NCBI GenBank assembly: GCA_947179485.1
Contig: OX359245.1
Location: 66,389,067 to 66,453,066 of the forward strand
Source of the DNA: Allacma fusca
Taxonomy: Eukaryota > Arthropoda > Collembola > Symphypleona > Sminthuridae
DNA length: 64,000 bases
Direction: 5' to 3'
Part shown: positions 23,272 to 35,800 of the stretch, piece by piece
How positions within the stretch are numbered: the first letter of the stretch is position 1
Layout of the letters: each line of letters begins with the position of its first letter
Notes under the pieces: model-generated
Seen by the model: only the letters and a program-made list of their open reading frames with translations
Databases searched by the model: none
Told to the model about the DNA's origin: nothing
Program-made: the position numbers and the translations under genes

Positions 23272-25229
23272 CTTGTAGCAAGAGTTGACTCTACAACTCA
23301 ATAAGATTTCAGCATATATTATTACTTCACCTGAGCTACTGGCAATTATTTGCGAGCAAACTTTTGTACTTTACCTTTTGATTCATTTAATTGACAATAA
23401 TGAAAACGCTTGAACTGTCTTACCTCTGTACATAGAAAATGTTCCTCTGAATCTTCAAGTTGTCACATTTGAAGCCTCTTGTTGGGATTGACATACCAGA
23501 AATGTCAATGTCAACCCTTGAATAAAAAGTTCAGCCAAGAACAATATATTATTGGTATTCTGAAATAAGTACATGGGTAGTAATTAATGCAATCTTGATC
23601 TGTGTGTTTGCTTTTCAATTATTTTGTATTTCAGCAAATATAACATGCTTTAATTACAAATTACCCTAATTAAAAATAAACAGTAATTTTTGAATTTTTG
23701 TTTCTTTCAATGGTGTCACGGGAAGTTTAGCACTGTGTAAACTTTAGAAGTGGCTCACAACTGAATTTTTTTCCAAATCGTTTTTTCCCTGCAGCTAATA
23801 CGCGAGAATGCACAACAGACAATGCTCACTTTCAAATTAAAGGTAATTACATTTGACATTAATTTTGAACCACAGCGGAAGTATCTGAAAAATCGGTTGG
23901 TCCTGCAACTAATAATGAGTAATGTACAGCGACAAGGACGAATGCTCATTTTCAAATTAAAGCACCTTTGATAGGCTTTCCGCTTTAAAAAGAAATTATT
24001 GTCAGAGGATACAAGGGACGGGTGATAAATTCTAAAATTGTTATGATTCTACTGGTTGCGTATGAATGGTTCCTTGTTCTAGTAAATGAAAATAGAAGAA
24101 ACTTTTGCTGTTATGCTTTCATAAATAGCGTCCTCCGAGCTATTCCCATGCACGTGCATGGATTCACTCACAATCAGTGAGTCATTCCGAACACGAGCAA
24201 AGGCTCCATAATTACCAGTTTTTCCCAAGTAACAAAGGCCAGTAAAGAAATATGTAATTATATTAGAGGAAATGCATGCAGACAAACATATTTATATCGT
24301 AAGCAGTCGGTTTTAAAACGGGATGACATTACTTTGATTTTTTCTGTTTCATCGTCCCGGTTCTAGGAACAATGTTCAAGAAGAAAATATGACTTTACAA
24401 CCCATGTGTGGAACCTTTCTTGACAATAATGTTCTGCCTGGAGGTAATTGTATGGGGCTTGCGAGAGTAAACCATTTTCACATTTACAATGGGCTCTTGA
24501 CAATATAGATGAATCTTAAAAGCAATAAACTTTGACAATTCTAGTAAAATGATTCTACGTCAAAAAGGTCCAAATATGCTTGTCTCTATTTCCCTGTTGT
24601 ATAATATTGTTCGTGAAGAAGTAAAAACTTCCGGGCGGTTATTCCGAATAAAAAGCAACATAGTCGGTACGCAGCGTTTATGCAAAAATAAAAATGAACT
24701 AGATTTTACTACAATGAGTATAATGAACAGTTAAAAGTAGCAAAAATCGATATTACATTGATTACAAGACAAATTGAAATAATGAAGGGATTTTTTAATG
24801 TTACACATATCTATCAAAAAGTTTGTACACTAGAAATTTTTGCGCAAATTTTTCCTCACTTGATGCAATTTTGTTTGCTTGACAATAAGTATTATTATGT
24901 CCAGTTGGGATTAAATGGACTGAAGCAAATGTTTTAACCCGTGTCAGCGTGTCAATCCTTTCAAGATAACTAGATGCCTGGGCAATACAGACAAGAAACG
25001 AGTATTAACACATTGTAAATTTTTTATGCAAATGTTGGACGTTTTAATAAAGCAATAAAAATATAATAAATTAACAAATACTATAAACAAAAATTCTGGA
25101 GTGTTATTCAGTTCCACGTGTAGAATTATTTCGCCTGAATAGGTTTTCAGATGTAATTTTAGATTTCTCTTAGGGTGAAATTTCCTTGACAAAATTCTTT
25201 GTTTGAAGAATTTTACATTTGAATGAAAA

Positions 25230-25575
25230 AAATGTTGTCTTTCCAGCTACATTTGTTTTTAACTGTACTCGACAATTACAACATTTGTGAGATTTTTCCT
25301 TCGTATGTCTAGCAATACGCTTTCCAAATTGGAAACACTTGCAGCAAATGCGACATTTGTAGGGTTTTCTCCAGTGTCAACTTTATGGTGAACATTAAGG
25401 ATTCATTTCGATCGGAATCCGGAGGAGCAAAGTTTGCCTTTGTAAGGCTTTTTCTCAGGGTGGACTCTTATAATTATGTATAGTTTTTTCACTTTTAGGG
25501 AGAATTTTAGAGCAGTATTCACACTTTTTGCATTTCGAAACCATTTTTGTCCGGAGACGGCATGACTGTAATTTA
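25230..25575 (-). pseudogene. Decayed C2H2 zinc-finger fragment
   Basis: Second copy of the fragment at 11560-11905. No open frame. Minus-strand finger linkers are only just recognisable. Confidence 0.5.
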
Positions 25576-26720
25576 AATGACGATTTCTGTTAGCACGAAG
25601 TCGTTCATTTCAGTTGTGATTCGGCTTCATTTGAGGTACTGACCTGTATTGATGCACTATAGCCTTGTATTAACTAGCCTCCTCCAGCTTTATCGTTCAT
25701 GGCAGTTTAATTATAATGCATAAGTAGTTCGACAGTTTACCATAAATTGTAATTCAGGAAATTAAAGTATAACCACTGAGGTTGGAAAATATTTTAAAAT
25801 CCAAACATTAGTTGTAAAAATCGCACTACATGGTTGAAGTCATTTATCTCTTACTTGTAATTATGTACTATATAGTTTTAATGTGACTTTAGAATCTCTA
25901 AAAAATTGAACGGTGCTTAGAGTTTTTAACCATTATTGTAATGAAGTAATGAATTTCTTTAAATTTGCACATGTTCTTGCTTTTTTGGTAAATATCACTA
26001 AATGACATATAATAAAGATCCCATGGCAACTTGTAAATGTGTGTTCTGTGTATTGCATTCAAAATTGTTTGAGTAATGATCAGTTCTACTGCATTTAAAT
26101 TGGAAGCTCAGATACATCTCCCGGTGCTGGTGTGTGTCTGTAACTTAGGTATTTTTTGAAATTTTGTTGACGGAAGTAGTAAGTATATAATTATCTATTA
26201 ATTTTTTTAGTACGCTCTAGTTGGGGAAGGAAAATCCCAAAACAAAATTGGAACTGTTCTAGAAATACTGTTCTAAAATTATCAGCTCTCCAACCAGTGA
26301 AATGGTTTTTCATAATCTCCCACATGCATTTATATATCTATGTCGGTATAAGTTACCGGTTAATATTGAAATTTTGTGCAGCGAGCTTTGCGTTTGTCTG
26401 GTTTCGTCTCAAAATAGAGTTTAATTGTGTAATGATTCCTGTCAATTAACTATTATCTTCAAGTTCTTTGACTTATATTGAATTAGAGGGTCAGAAAACG
26501 TCTTTAGGCATGCCAGTAAATTATGAATAGGACAGTATGATTCAATGATTTTTGAGAAGTAGGGAAAAATTAATGTGTGACTAGCACTGAATTGCAAAAT
26601 CCACCAAGGGGGAAGAGGTTGTATTCACGCGTCTCATCTTGCTCGATATTGTAGCACACACAAATTAAAATATACATGAAATAACAAAATAAATGTCAAT
26701 ACGCCGCTAAAAACAGATCG

Positions 26721-27509
26721 GTAAATAAGAATGGTGAGGCGTAACATGGCGCAATACAGTGAATATATAGCGTTTCCTATGGGATGACAAAATACCTACC
26801 GATATATGGGGATGCCACTATTTCTTACGACTGTATAATGTAAATGTAATAATTAATTCCAGGGAAAATTTAAACATGCCTATATAAAGGGAATGCTTTC
26901 TAAGAGGAAATCACCATATAAAAAATTCGCTGTAGCTACGAAAGTATTATAATAAATTATTATGGTTACTTTCTGTGTGAATAAATAGTGCAAAAAGGTA
27001 ATGAGAGTTATTTTACATGCAAGCAAGATTTGTGGAGTTGCTATAACTATTGTTGGAGTGGTCATTTAATAATATGCATTAACGAATATTTATATATGCC
27101 GGACATGGTCCTTGTTTGTACATGCAATTTATTACAGTTTAATTTTCTAATATTCACCCCGATTTTAATTTAATGCATAAAATTTATTGCAATCATCATT
27201 GAGTAAACTTGAAATGCAATAGTTGATGGATTTTAAAGCAAATAAAAATAATACATTCCGTTCCAACTCATTGGATGACGTGGAAATACTTTAAGAAGCT
27301 TAATTTTTTTGGAAACTCCGACGCCTATCGGACTTTGTTATCAGATGCTAAATAGCAAGTATTGAATTATGTAGTAAAAGTATGCAACTATTTTTGTAGT
27401 GTAAACATTAAAAAACAAAGAATCTCACCCCAAACTCTTCCCTTCCTATGAATACATACATGTTAATAAAATCAAGCAAATACATGGTGCGTTAACTATA
27501 ATAATTTAA
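26721..27509. other. Gene-free stretch
   Basis: AT-rich sequence without coding features or definable elements. Confidence 0.3.
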
Positions 27510-29720
27510 ACTTGAATATAGAATAACAACTAAAAGTAACAACAAGAATCTATCCCACAAGTTTTACTACCCTCCTCAAAACAACAACTGGTAAACGATG
27601 AGAAACTGAGTAGTGCATGCACAATTTCTTGTGATCCGTGCAATGGAATCCACACGAATTACACTTCAACAGTCCAATATTTGTTTTCCCACCTCTGAAC
27701 TTAATATTTATGATGTCTGTGTATTCTCCAAGTGAGGCTTTGGATTTAATTACGTCATGCTTTCTCCTCCCATGCTTATACAATGTATTTTTCGTGTTAC
27801 AGGAGTATGAATAGAACTTACACTTGTGCGGTTTATTCCCCATATGAGTTAGCTCATGTTTCTCAAAATTAATTTTAGAATCGGTCTGTAGTGTGCACTT
27901 CAAACATTTGAATTTACTTTCACCAGTGTGTCTTCTTGTATGGCTCTTGAATGCCGAGCGACGCTTGAAGGACCAATTGTAAAATTCGCATTGGTAATGC
28001 CTCCTGGCGGAATGAGTCAGCATGTGTCTTCTTAACATTGCATCATTCACACAAGCATAAGAGCAAAGTTTACAGCTGCTTGGCTTCTCCCCCGTGTGAG
28101 TACTGAGATGAAGTTTTAGTCCTGATGAGGAGGTATAAGTATTCCTTGACACAGAAACTGCATTTGTATGGTCTTTCACCCGTGTGTCTCCTACAATGGG
28201 CCAACAGTAAGGCTTTAGATTTAAAATCTGAAGAGCACATCCCACATACAAAAGGCTTTCCTTTGGATGAGTTTGTAAATGCCGTTTTAAGCCCGGGCGA
28301 TTGAGAAAATGCTTGGAGCAAACTTGACACTCATATAATTTCTCGCTTGAATGGGTCTTCACATGTCTCTGTAAAAAATATTTTAATCGGAACTGCGCCA
28401 AACAAATTGGGCACTTGTAGGGTTTTTCATTGGTGTGTATACTGACGTGGGCTTGAAAGTGGCCAAGTTGTTTGAAAGATTCAACGCACAAATTACATTT
28501 GTATGGTTTTTCTCCGGTGTGAACTCTACGATGATTCTTTAGTGAATCTGAAGTAATAAACTGGGAAGAGCATTCTTCGCATTTGTATGGTTTCTCTCCT
28601 GTATGATTTTTCTATGAAGATTAAGTCGACTTGTAGAAGGAAATGCGGAGGAGCACTCTTTGCATTTGAATGGCCTTTCACCAGTGTGGACTCTCACATG
28701 AATGGTTAATTGATTTTGGCTAGTAAAGTTTCTAAAACAGTAGTCACACTAAAGTTTTCTTTCCACTTTTGGACCCATAGTTGAATTTCCAGCCGAATTA
28801 TTAATGACTATGGAAAAAGAAAGGTAATTAAAATGCTATTTCCCGATTAAATCCAATTTAGTTTTTGAATAAACTTCGAAATAAACTCAGTGCACAAGTT
28901 TTTAGATGTAAACCCAGAGACATTTTTGAATAAGGAAGTCGTACTTTTGAGATATGAGAGGTCAAAGTTCAAAGGATATCAGAGGTCAAGTTTATTGCAT
29001 ATAGTACATTTAAGCGCACCACTTGTAACTTGCAACAAACATATATAAACAGATCTGAGTATGTACCTTTTTTTAGTAGAGAACTATCACTGATATTTTT
29101 ATGGGTACATTTTCGATTTTCCGTACTGAAACTTCCGGCTCCAACTGTCCTGCGTGTAGTACAAACTGTGAATGTGCACCTTAAATGGTAGATACGTTGC
29201 AACATAGAATAGATTTCTGATGGACAAAAGAGCACTTCCAAATATTACGTTACATGACACAAAGTTTATTAGAGCCGGGGTAGGGTGAGTAGTGAAAAAA
29301 CTGACTTACGTTAGTGCAGGAGTACAACAAACCTGTGTGACCTCACATCATTTGACACTGTCATGAACACACGTTGGGTCAGTGGTTCAATGTAAACTGA
29401 CTGGACATTGCTGAGCAAAGGTGTAGTAAGTTAATTTTTTATATAAAATTTTATTTGAAAGATCTATAAAGCAAAGCTAAAAGTTGGTTACATCCATGAG
29501 GTATTTAGCTAGGTCGTATGATTTGAGACAAACTCACAATCAGCTAGATTACTTCCTATAGAATGACAAGAATAAGTTATTTCTAACAGGTGAGCATTGG
29601 AATTCCGAGAGGACATTTTATCCAGTATGTGTTGCTAAAATTCAAATTTGGCAACTTGCATATCCAGATATGATTCATCCAATTTATTTGAAGACTAATT
29701 GTATTTAAAAATTACATGAA
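27510..29720. repeat. Zinc-finger segmental duplication, copy A
   Basis: Zinc-finger pseudogene plus about 900 bp of 5' flank, paralogous to 40305-47340. In the second copy the same order is preserved but split by several insertions. Shared flank phrases include 'gacacaaagtttattag' and 'ggacattgctga'. Confidence 0.7.
27550..28778 (-). pseudogene. C2H2 zinc-finger protein, disrupted (about 13 fingers)
   Basis: Fingers read from 28778 down to 27550. The typical finger is YKCxxC...H...H with TGEKPYKC linkers (for example EKPYKCPICLAQF, ERPYKCSFCVKEY). A stop stands just before the first recognisable finger. One frameshift lies near 28610, and two compensating shifts lie at about 28270 and 28130 (the intervening finger KGKPFVCGMC is in another frame). 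In two fingers the second Cys is Tyr (CEFYNW, CKFYSY), which would abolish zinc binding. An ancestral nuclear DNA-binding protein is clear. Repeated lesions and loss of ligands mean it is most likely a pseudogene, although sequencing errors could explain some shifts. A paralogue lies at 40860-44905. Confidence 0.8.
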
Positions 29721-30229
29721 GATACGTTTACTTGAGCTGGTATAGGCCCGTTGCTTTTTGACTGGAGAAAGTTCTCAGCACAGTCTACACATTCTTATCA
29801 GTATATTTAGGCATAATTAATTATGTATATTCAAACATACAAGAAATTTAACGTTAAATTAAAATAATCATTATCTGCATATTTTGAATTAACAATACGC
29901 ACAATTTCAAAGACTGGAAGAATACATTTTCAATTCTGAAGCTTGGAAATATCTTGCATCAAGAGGAAAACATATTTTTATGAAAAGTAATTATCTAATT
30001 ATACAAATACGTATTTGTACAAAGCATGTATGGGTAACATAATTACACACAAACGAGATTTTAGTAATGATTATACTACGCTATAGGAATCAAGCTCACT
30101 GCACCATCCTTTGGGTTTACAGGTTAACTGGGTGTGTAGATTTCCACGTGCTTTGTTTTACATCAGCAAATATTTTGTTACACAGTTCAAGGAAAGAGAT
30201 GAAGTAAAACTAATTACATTGGAACAATC
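29721..30229. other. Gene-free stretch
   Basis: No coding feature or element seen. Confidence 0.3.
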
Positions 30230-32050
30230 AATGTAGGGGAGTACATTTGACAGGATTGCCGCTCTGACGAGACATGATTGTCAGAGGATCCAAGGGACTA
30301 GTGAGAAATTCCAAAACATTTATTATTCTACGGTTTGCTACATGAGTAGCTCCTTTGTTCAAGTAAATGAAAATAAAAGAAACGTTCGTTGCAGAGCTGC
30401 TTTCAGGTAGCAAAAAATCAAGATCCGCACCTGAACCCGACCCGCACCTGAAATATCAGGTTAATTTTTTTCGTCGACCCGAACTTGACCCTCCGGATCC
30501 GAGTTAATATCCGCACCTGTCAGGTATTTTTGGATCAGGAATTGCTTTGCTACCCGTACCTGAAAAAATACCTGAGGTACGGATCTCAAAACAAACCCGA
30601 CCCGAACTTGAACCCGAACCTGAACCCGAACCCGACTTTCAATTATTTTGTCAGAGGAAACTTATAAACATAAGTTCTATCCTAAGACTTTATCAAAGTA
30701 AATATTATTCACAAATGACATTAAGTTACAAATGCAAAAAATTTGTACTAATTTTAAGTGACGAGCAGCACAAAAAGATTGGGAAACGCTATTGAAGCTT
30801 CCCCAAGTATTCTCTGAGTGATAGCTTTAGAAAGAGACCGCAGATAATCACCATGCTTTTCAAATTTTAACGAAGTTAAGACACTAGTATACACGAAATA
30901 CATTCCAAATCGATGATGTCAATGTCTGCTACAACGCTAAGGCTATACCATGAAATTCATTAGAAACGTTAGGTTGTTTGTTAATTTAATTGATATGGCG
31001 GCTCTCAGGCATCACTAAACACAACGTTTCCTTCAGCCAAATGACATTAACGTTCAGATCAGCCTGAAAGTTTCATTCATATGAACTTAAAGTTAAATTA
31101 TTAGGGTAAAAAAATACTTGCAAAATACCTGAAATTGCAAGTTCTTGTTCAGGTATTTTGAATTTGTCGTACCGAACCTGTACCTGACATTGAGCTCAGG
31201 TATATTTTTTAAACCCGAACTTAATCGTAACCCGACCTGTAATATCAGGTGCGGATCCTGGATGTACCCGCACTTGACCCGAATCTCAGGTACTTTTTTT
31301 GTAGCTGACCCGAACCCGACCCGAACCCGACCCGACGGGTATTTTTCAGGTACTACCTGATACCTGCAAGCAGCTCTGTCTTCGTTGTTTTGCTTTCAGG
31401 AATAACATCCTCTGTGGTATGCGTTACATCTGTAGATACTATATATGCTAATGCATGTGCATGGATTTACTCAGTGAGTCATTCCGGACATGAGTAAGGG
31501 CTCCATAAGTACCAGTTTTTCCCAAGGAGCAAGGACCAGTAAAGAAATAAATATATTTGGACCAAATGCATGCAAAAAAATATTTATGTTGTTATTGGGT
31601 AGTGGTCCGTTTGAAAACTGGATGACATTACTATGAATTTTTCTTTTTGAGTGTCCCGATTCTACGAACAGCTTTCAATATGAGGCAGATATGATAATAC
31701 AACCATTGTGTGGATCCTTTGTTGGCAATAATCCTCTGTCTGGATCTGGACCTAGTTGTTAATGTGGGTTGCGAGAGTAAACCACTTTCATATTTACAAT
31801 ATAGAGGAATCTTAAAACCAATCAATTTTGACAACTCTAAAATAAGTATTGTTCTTTACAGAAAGGAAAACTTACAATGTGTTCAATGTCAATAGGTTCC
31901 AAATATCCTTGTCTCTGTTTCCCTGTCAGGTAATATTATTCGTGAAGAAGTAAAAACTTCCAGAGGGTATTAAAAGCAACATGGTCTGCTTGCAGTTTTT
32001 ATGCGAATAGAAAAATGAACTGTACTATAATGAGTAGTATATGGTACAGT
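30230..32050. repeat. Large paralogous block, copy 3 (left part)
   Basis: Matches 23990-24740 and 10480-10960, interrupted by the hAT-like element at 30392-31379. The block resumes at 37432 after the gypsy element. Confidence 0.55.
30392..31379. mobile_element. hAT-like MITE with GAACCTGA-motif ends
   Basis: Ends CAGAGCTGCTTTCAGGTA and, complemented, CAGAGCTGCTTGCAGGTA. Flanks GTTCGTTG and CTTCGTTG agree at 7 of 8 bases, with a one-base offset on the right. The uninterrupted site exists in the paralogous block at about 24090-24105. Subterminal 250-bp arrays are built from ACCCGAACC, ACCTGA and ACCCGAC words. The middle is AT-rich without a transposase. An 8-bp duplication and CAG ends suggest hAT. 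Confidence 0.78.
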
Positions 32051-32312
32051 AAATATCAAGCAGGATTTTATTTATTTTGAATCTAACTGAAAATTCATTA
32101 GGACCTCTTCCCCTTCGCTAAGGATACGCTCTAATAAAGCTCTATCTTACAGCACGAGCATACGCAAATTACATGAGTAATTATTAGCATTCGGATATCA
32201 CGGACATTTTCAACCTCAAATTCAAAATAGTAAGCTCTACATAGAGTCGTTTCAAATTTGGGATTTCAAACTCATTGAGCCGAGCCATTAGTTCCGATTA
32301 ACCCATCGTTAT

Positions 32313-32758
32313 TGTGTACAAAATATACATGTTTCTTATGTTTCTTCCGTTACACTTCATCCTCCCCAACACCTGCTCATTCCTGTCTTAACCTGAACGA
32401 ACCTGTTCATCCCTGTCTGAACCTGCAGGAACTGGAATCATCCTGTTCCCACCTAACCCATCTGCAACCGTTACCTTTACCAGGCTGAGACACACTCTCG
32501 TGCCAATACATTAGGGTAGCCCGTTCCCATGCTTCCCTAACAGTAACGCACACTCTCGTGCCAGTATATAAGGGTAGCCCATTCCCGTGCTTCCCTAGCA
32601 GTAACGTGCGACAGCACTAACTCTCTCAACTCTCTCTCTCTCTCTCTCCACTTCTTCACATTCGGCTTTCTGAATAAACTACAATCTTTCCTATTCAATT
32701 ATCGTCGTTAATATCTACGTACATTCATTACGCTACCGCATAAACAGATATTAATGCA
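32313..32758 (+). repeat. 5' LTR
   Basis: 446 bp. It contains a diverged tandem pair of about 60 bp (CACTCTCGTGCCA...AGGGTAGCCC...TTCCCTA.CAGTAACG). The second copy holds a TATATAAG box at 32566. A (CT)n tract follows, then AATAAA at 32673. The U3-R-U5 order fits a promoter at 32566 and poly(A) addition after 32673. Confidence 0.93.
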
Positions 32759-32776
32759 TGGTGGCAGCTACGGTCG
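32759..32776 (+). promoter_or_regulatory. Primer-binding site
   Basis: TGGTGGCAGCTACGG starts immediately after the LTR, as expected for a site complementary to the CCA end of a tRNA. The tRNA species is not assigned. Confidence 0.65.
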
Positions 32777-32878
32777 AATTCACACCAATTAATTACACTC
32801 TAAAGTTTACACTTTACGGACTACATACTACATACGTTCCGTGGACACAAAACTTCCGTCTCTCTTCTCACCCTCATC

Positions 32879-35800
32879 ATGGCTACTCCAGCTGCACCTC
32901 CAACGGACGCACTCAGACCTCCCGAGGGATTCTCCTACGACACCCCAGCTCAGTGGACAACCTGGATTCGTCGTTTCCAAGGGTTCGTGACCCTTTCCAA
33001 GCAAACTGATGACGACTGGAAGATTAGCTCATTACTCTACCATATGGGCGGTAACGCCTATGAGATTTTTGACTCATTCCAGTTGAGCAAAACGGATGCC
33101 AAGGATTACGATAAAGTATGTGAAGCCTTCCGAGCCCATTTCATTGGGAAACTGAACGTTGTTTTTGAACGCTTCATGTTTAATTCCCGAGTACAACGGA
33201 CAGAGGAGAATGTGGATCAGTTCATCACGGACGTACAAAAGTTGGCCAAAACGTGTAATTTCCAGTCCCTGCACGAGGAAATAATTAGAGACCGTATCGT
33301 CATCGGTATCTTGGACAAAACCGTATCACTACAGCTCCAGACAAAGGACAAATTAACGCTGGAGGAAGCCGTAGCTCATGTGAAAACTCACGAGAAGTTC
33401 AAAAAGCAACAACCCACCATTTCCGGAGGAAATACGGATGTGGACCGAGTTTTTGGCAAGAAAAACTCCCAATCAAAAGGGAAATTCAACAATAAAACAT
33501 GGAAATGTTTTAATTGTGGAGACGCGAAGCAACACTCAAAGGACGCTTGCAGAGCCAAGGGAGCCAAGTGCAATACATGTGGTAAAATGGGACATTTTTC
33601 CAAAGTTTGCAAGTCAGCCAAGGACCACGCCAAGCCTAAGAGTAAATCAAAAATACAAGAAGTCACCGAGGACAGTGACGCCGATTCCGTATTTCTGGGT
33701 GAAATCAACAGGACTACAGGGAGGCTAGGTACAACCCCCACCCTAGCCGAAGATCGCCCCAAGAGCAACTGGTCAACAGAGATAATAGTGGGAAATGTCC
33801 CCATTATTTTCAAGTTGGACACTGGAGATGATGTTACCATCATTCCAGATTACATTTTTGAACAAAACCTACCCAAAGCAGTCCGTCATTTACGACCGGA
33901 CCACAGAAAATTCAGTGCCGCGAATGGAACAAATTTATCAGTTACCGGCAGATTCAAGCCCAAATTACTATACAAGGACAGAGCGACCCAGGCCGACATA
34001 TACGTGGCCTCAGGACTCAAGCAGCCGCTACTAGGACGTAATGAGTGCCTAGCTTTACAGCTAATTAAACTTACAGTTAACTCAATTGACATGGTCGGAG
34101 CATACACTACAGTACAACCCCATACTGAGTTCCCAAAACTATTTAAAGGGTTAGGTACCATGGCACAACCCTATACAATCAGGCTCAAGGACGGAGCCCA
34201 ACCCTACGCCATAGCGCAACCTAGGAAGGTCGCCATTCCTCTCCTGCCTAAATTGGAAGAAGAACTAAAAAAGCTAGAACAACAAGGCGTCATTAGACCC
34301 ATAGATGAGCCTACGGATTGGTGCGCTCCCATCGTGGTCGTTAAGAAGCCAAACGGAGATATCCGACTCTGTAAAGATTTTACAAAGTTAAATGAATCAA
34401 TTGCCAGGGAATTCCATCCCATGCCAGTTGTATCGGAGACACTAGCAAAGATACATGGCGCTGTAATTTTCTCAAAGGGTGACAATCGCCAAGGATTTCA
34501 TCAAATCAAATTATCAGAAGACAGTCAAAAGTTGACAACTTTTATTACACCATTCGGACGATACTGTTGTTTACGATTACCATTTGGAATCAGCTCAGCC
34601 CCTGAACACTACCAAAAACGTTCGTCAGAGGCTCTTACAGGACTTCCAGTAATCCATCACACAGACGATTGGCTCACATGGGGCCGAAATCAAGAGGAAC
34701 ACGACAGGAACTTAAGACTAGTTCTCAACCGACTCCAGGAGAAAGGAATTACCCTGAATGCAGAAAACTGTGAATTCGGGGTTAAACAGGTCAAGTTCCT
34801 GGGACATATAATTTCAGCCAAAGGGATTAGCATCGACCCAAAACGGCTAAGAGCCATTACCAACTTACCTACACCAAAGGACACTTCGGACGTTAGAAGT
34901 TTCGTGGGATTCATCATGTACGTTGGACAATTTATCCCGAACTTATCCACAATAATGCAACCCTTGTATGCATTATTACAGAAGGATGCACAGTTCAAAT
35001 GGAGAATTACGGAACAAAAAGCACATGCCACCTTAGTAAGCCTACTAACGTCCGCACCCGTGCTCACGATTTACAACCCCAACTCCCCCACGATTATCTC
35101 TACGGACGCATCCTCATATGGCTTAGGAGCCATACTCAAACAAAAGCAATCCGATGACAGTTGGAGACTTGTGGCCTGTGCGTCCCGAACACTGTCCTCA
35201 GCGGAAACAAGATACGCCCAGATCGAAAAAGAAGGGTTAGGAGTTGTATGGGCGTGTGGGAAGTTCGAAACTTTCCTCACCGGCTTACGATTTCAGGTCG
35301 AAACCGATCACAAGACCCTCTTAGCCATTCTGAAAACAAAGCATCTCGATGAACTCTCTCCCCACCTACAACGATTCAGGTTACGCATGATGCGTTACGA
35401 CTTTTCAATTTATCACACACCGGGGAAGAATCTAGTTGGAGCGGATTTCCTATCCCGACATCCCCTCCCTACCACGGGCAACCAAGACTTTACAATGGAC
35501 TGCAACGCTGCCATTGAACTATTTATTGATTCCTTACCGGCAACTGACGCCAAATTACAAGAAATCAAGGAGGCTCAACAAAAGGACGATACGTGCAAGC
35601 AATTAGCCAAGTACAGCCGTTCAGGATGGCCTCCCCTGAAAGAACTCACTGAGGAGTTCAAACTATTTCACACTCATAAAGATAATATCTCAGTCCAAAG
35701 AGATTTACTGTTACGAGGCAACCGCCTCATCATTCCCAAGACTTTACAATCAGAGATGCTCCAACGTGTCCATGCAGGACACATAGGAATTTCCAAAGCA

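Larger units (their letters stand above)
22640..26720. repeat. Large paralogous block, copy 2
   Basis: Diverged copy of 9950-12122 plus 17504-18100. It contains the uninterrupted Transib target site near 26285-26300 and a decayed zinc-finger fragment. No intact gene. Confidence 0.6.

Noticed and set aside
26880..27173. Overlapping 61-aa ORFs on both strands
   Set aside because: AT-rich random frames with no motif or codon signal.
30485..30795. ORFs with Pro-Glu or Asn-Pro repeats
   Set aside because: Product of the ACCCGA word array of the hAT-like element.
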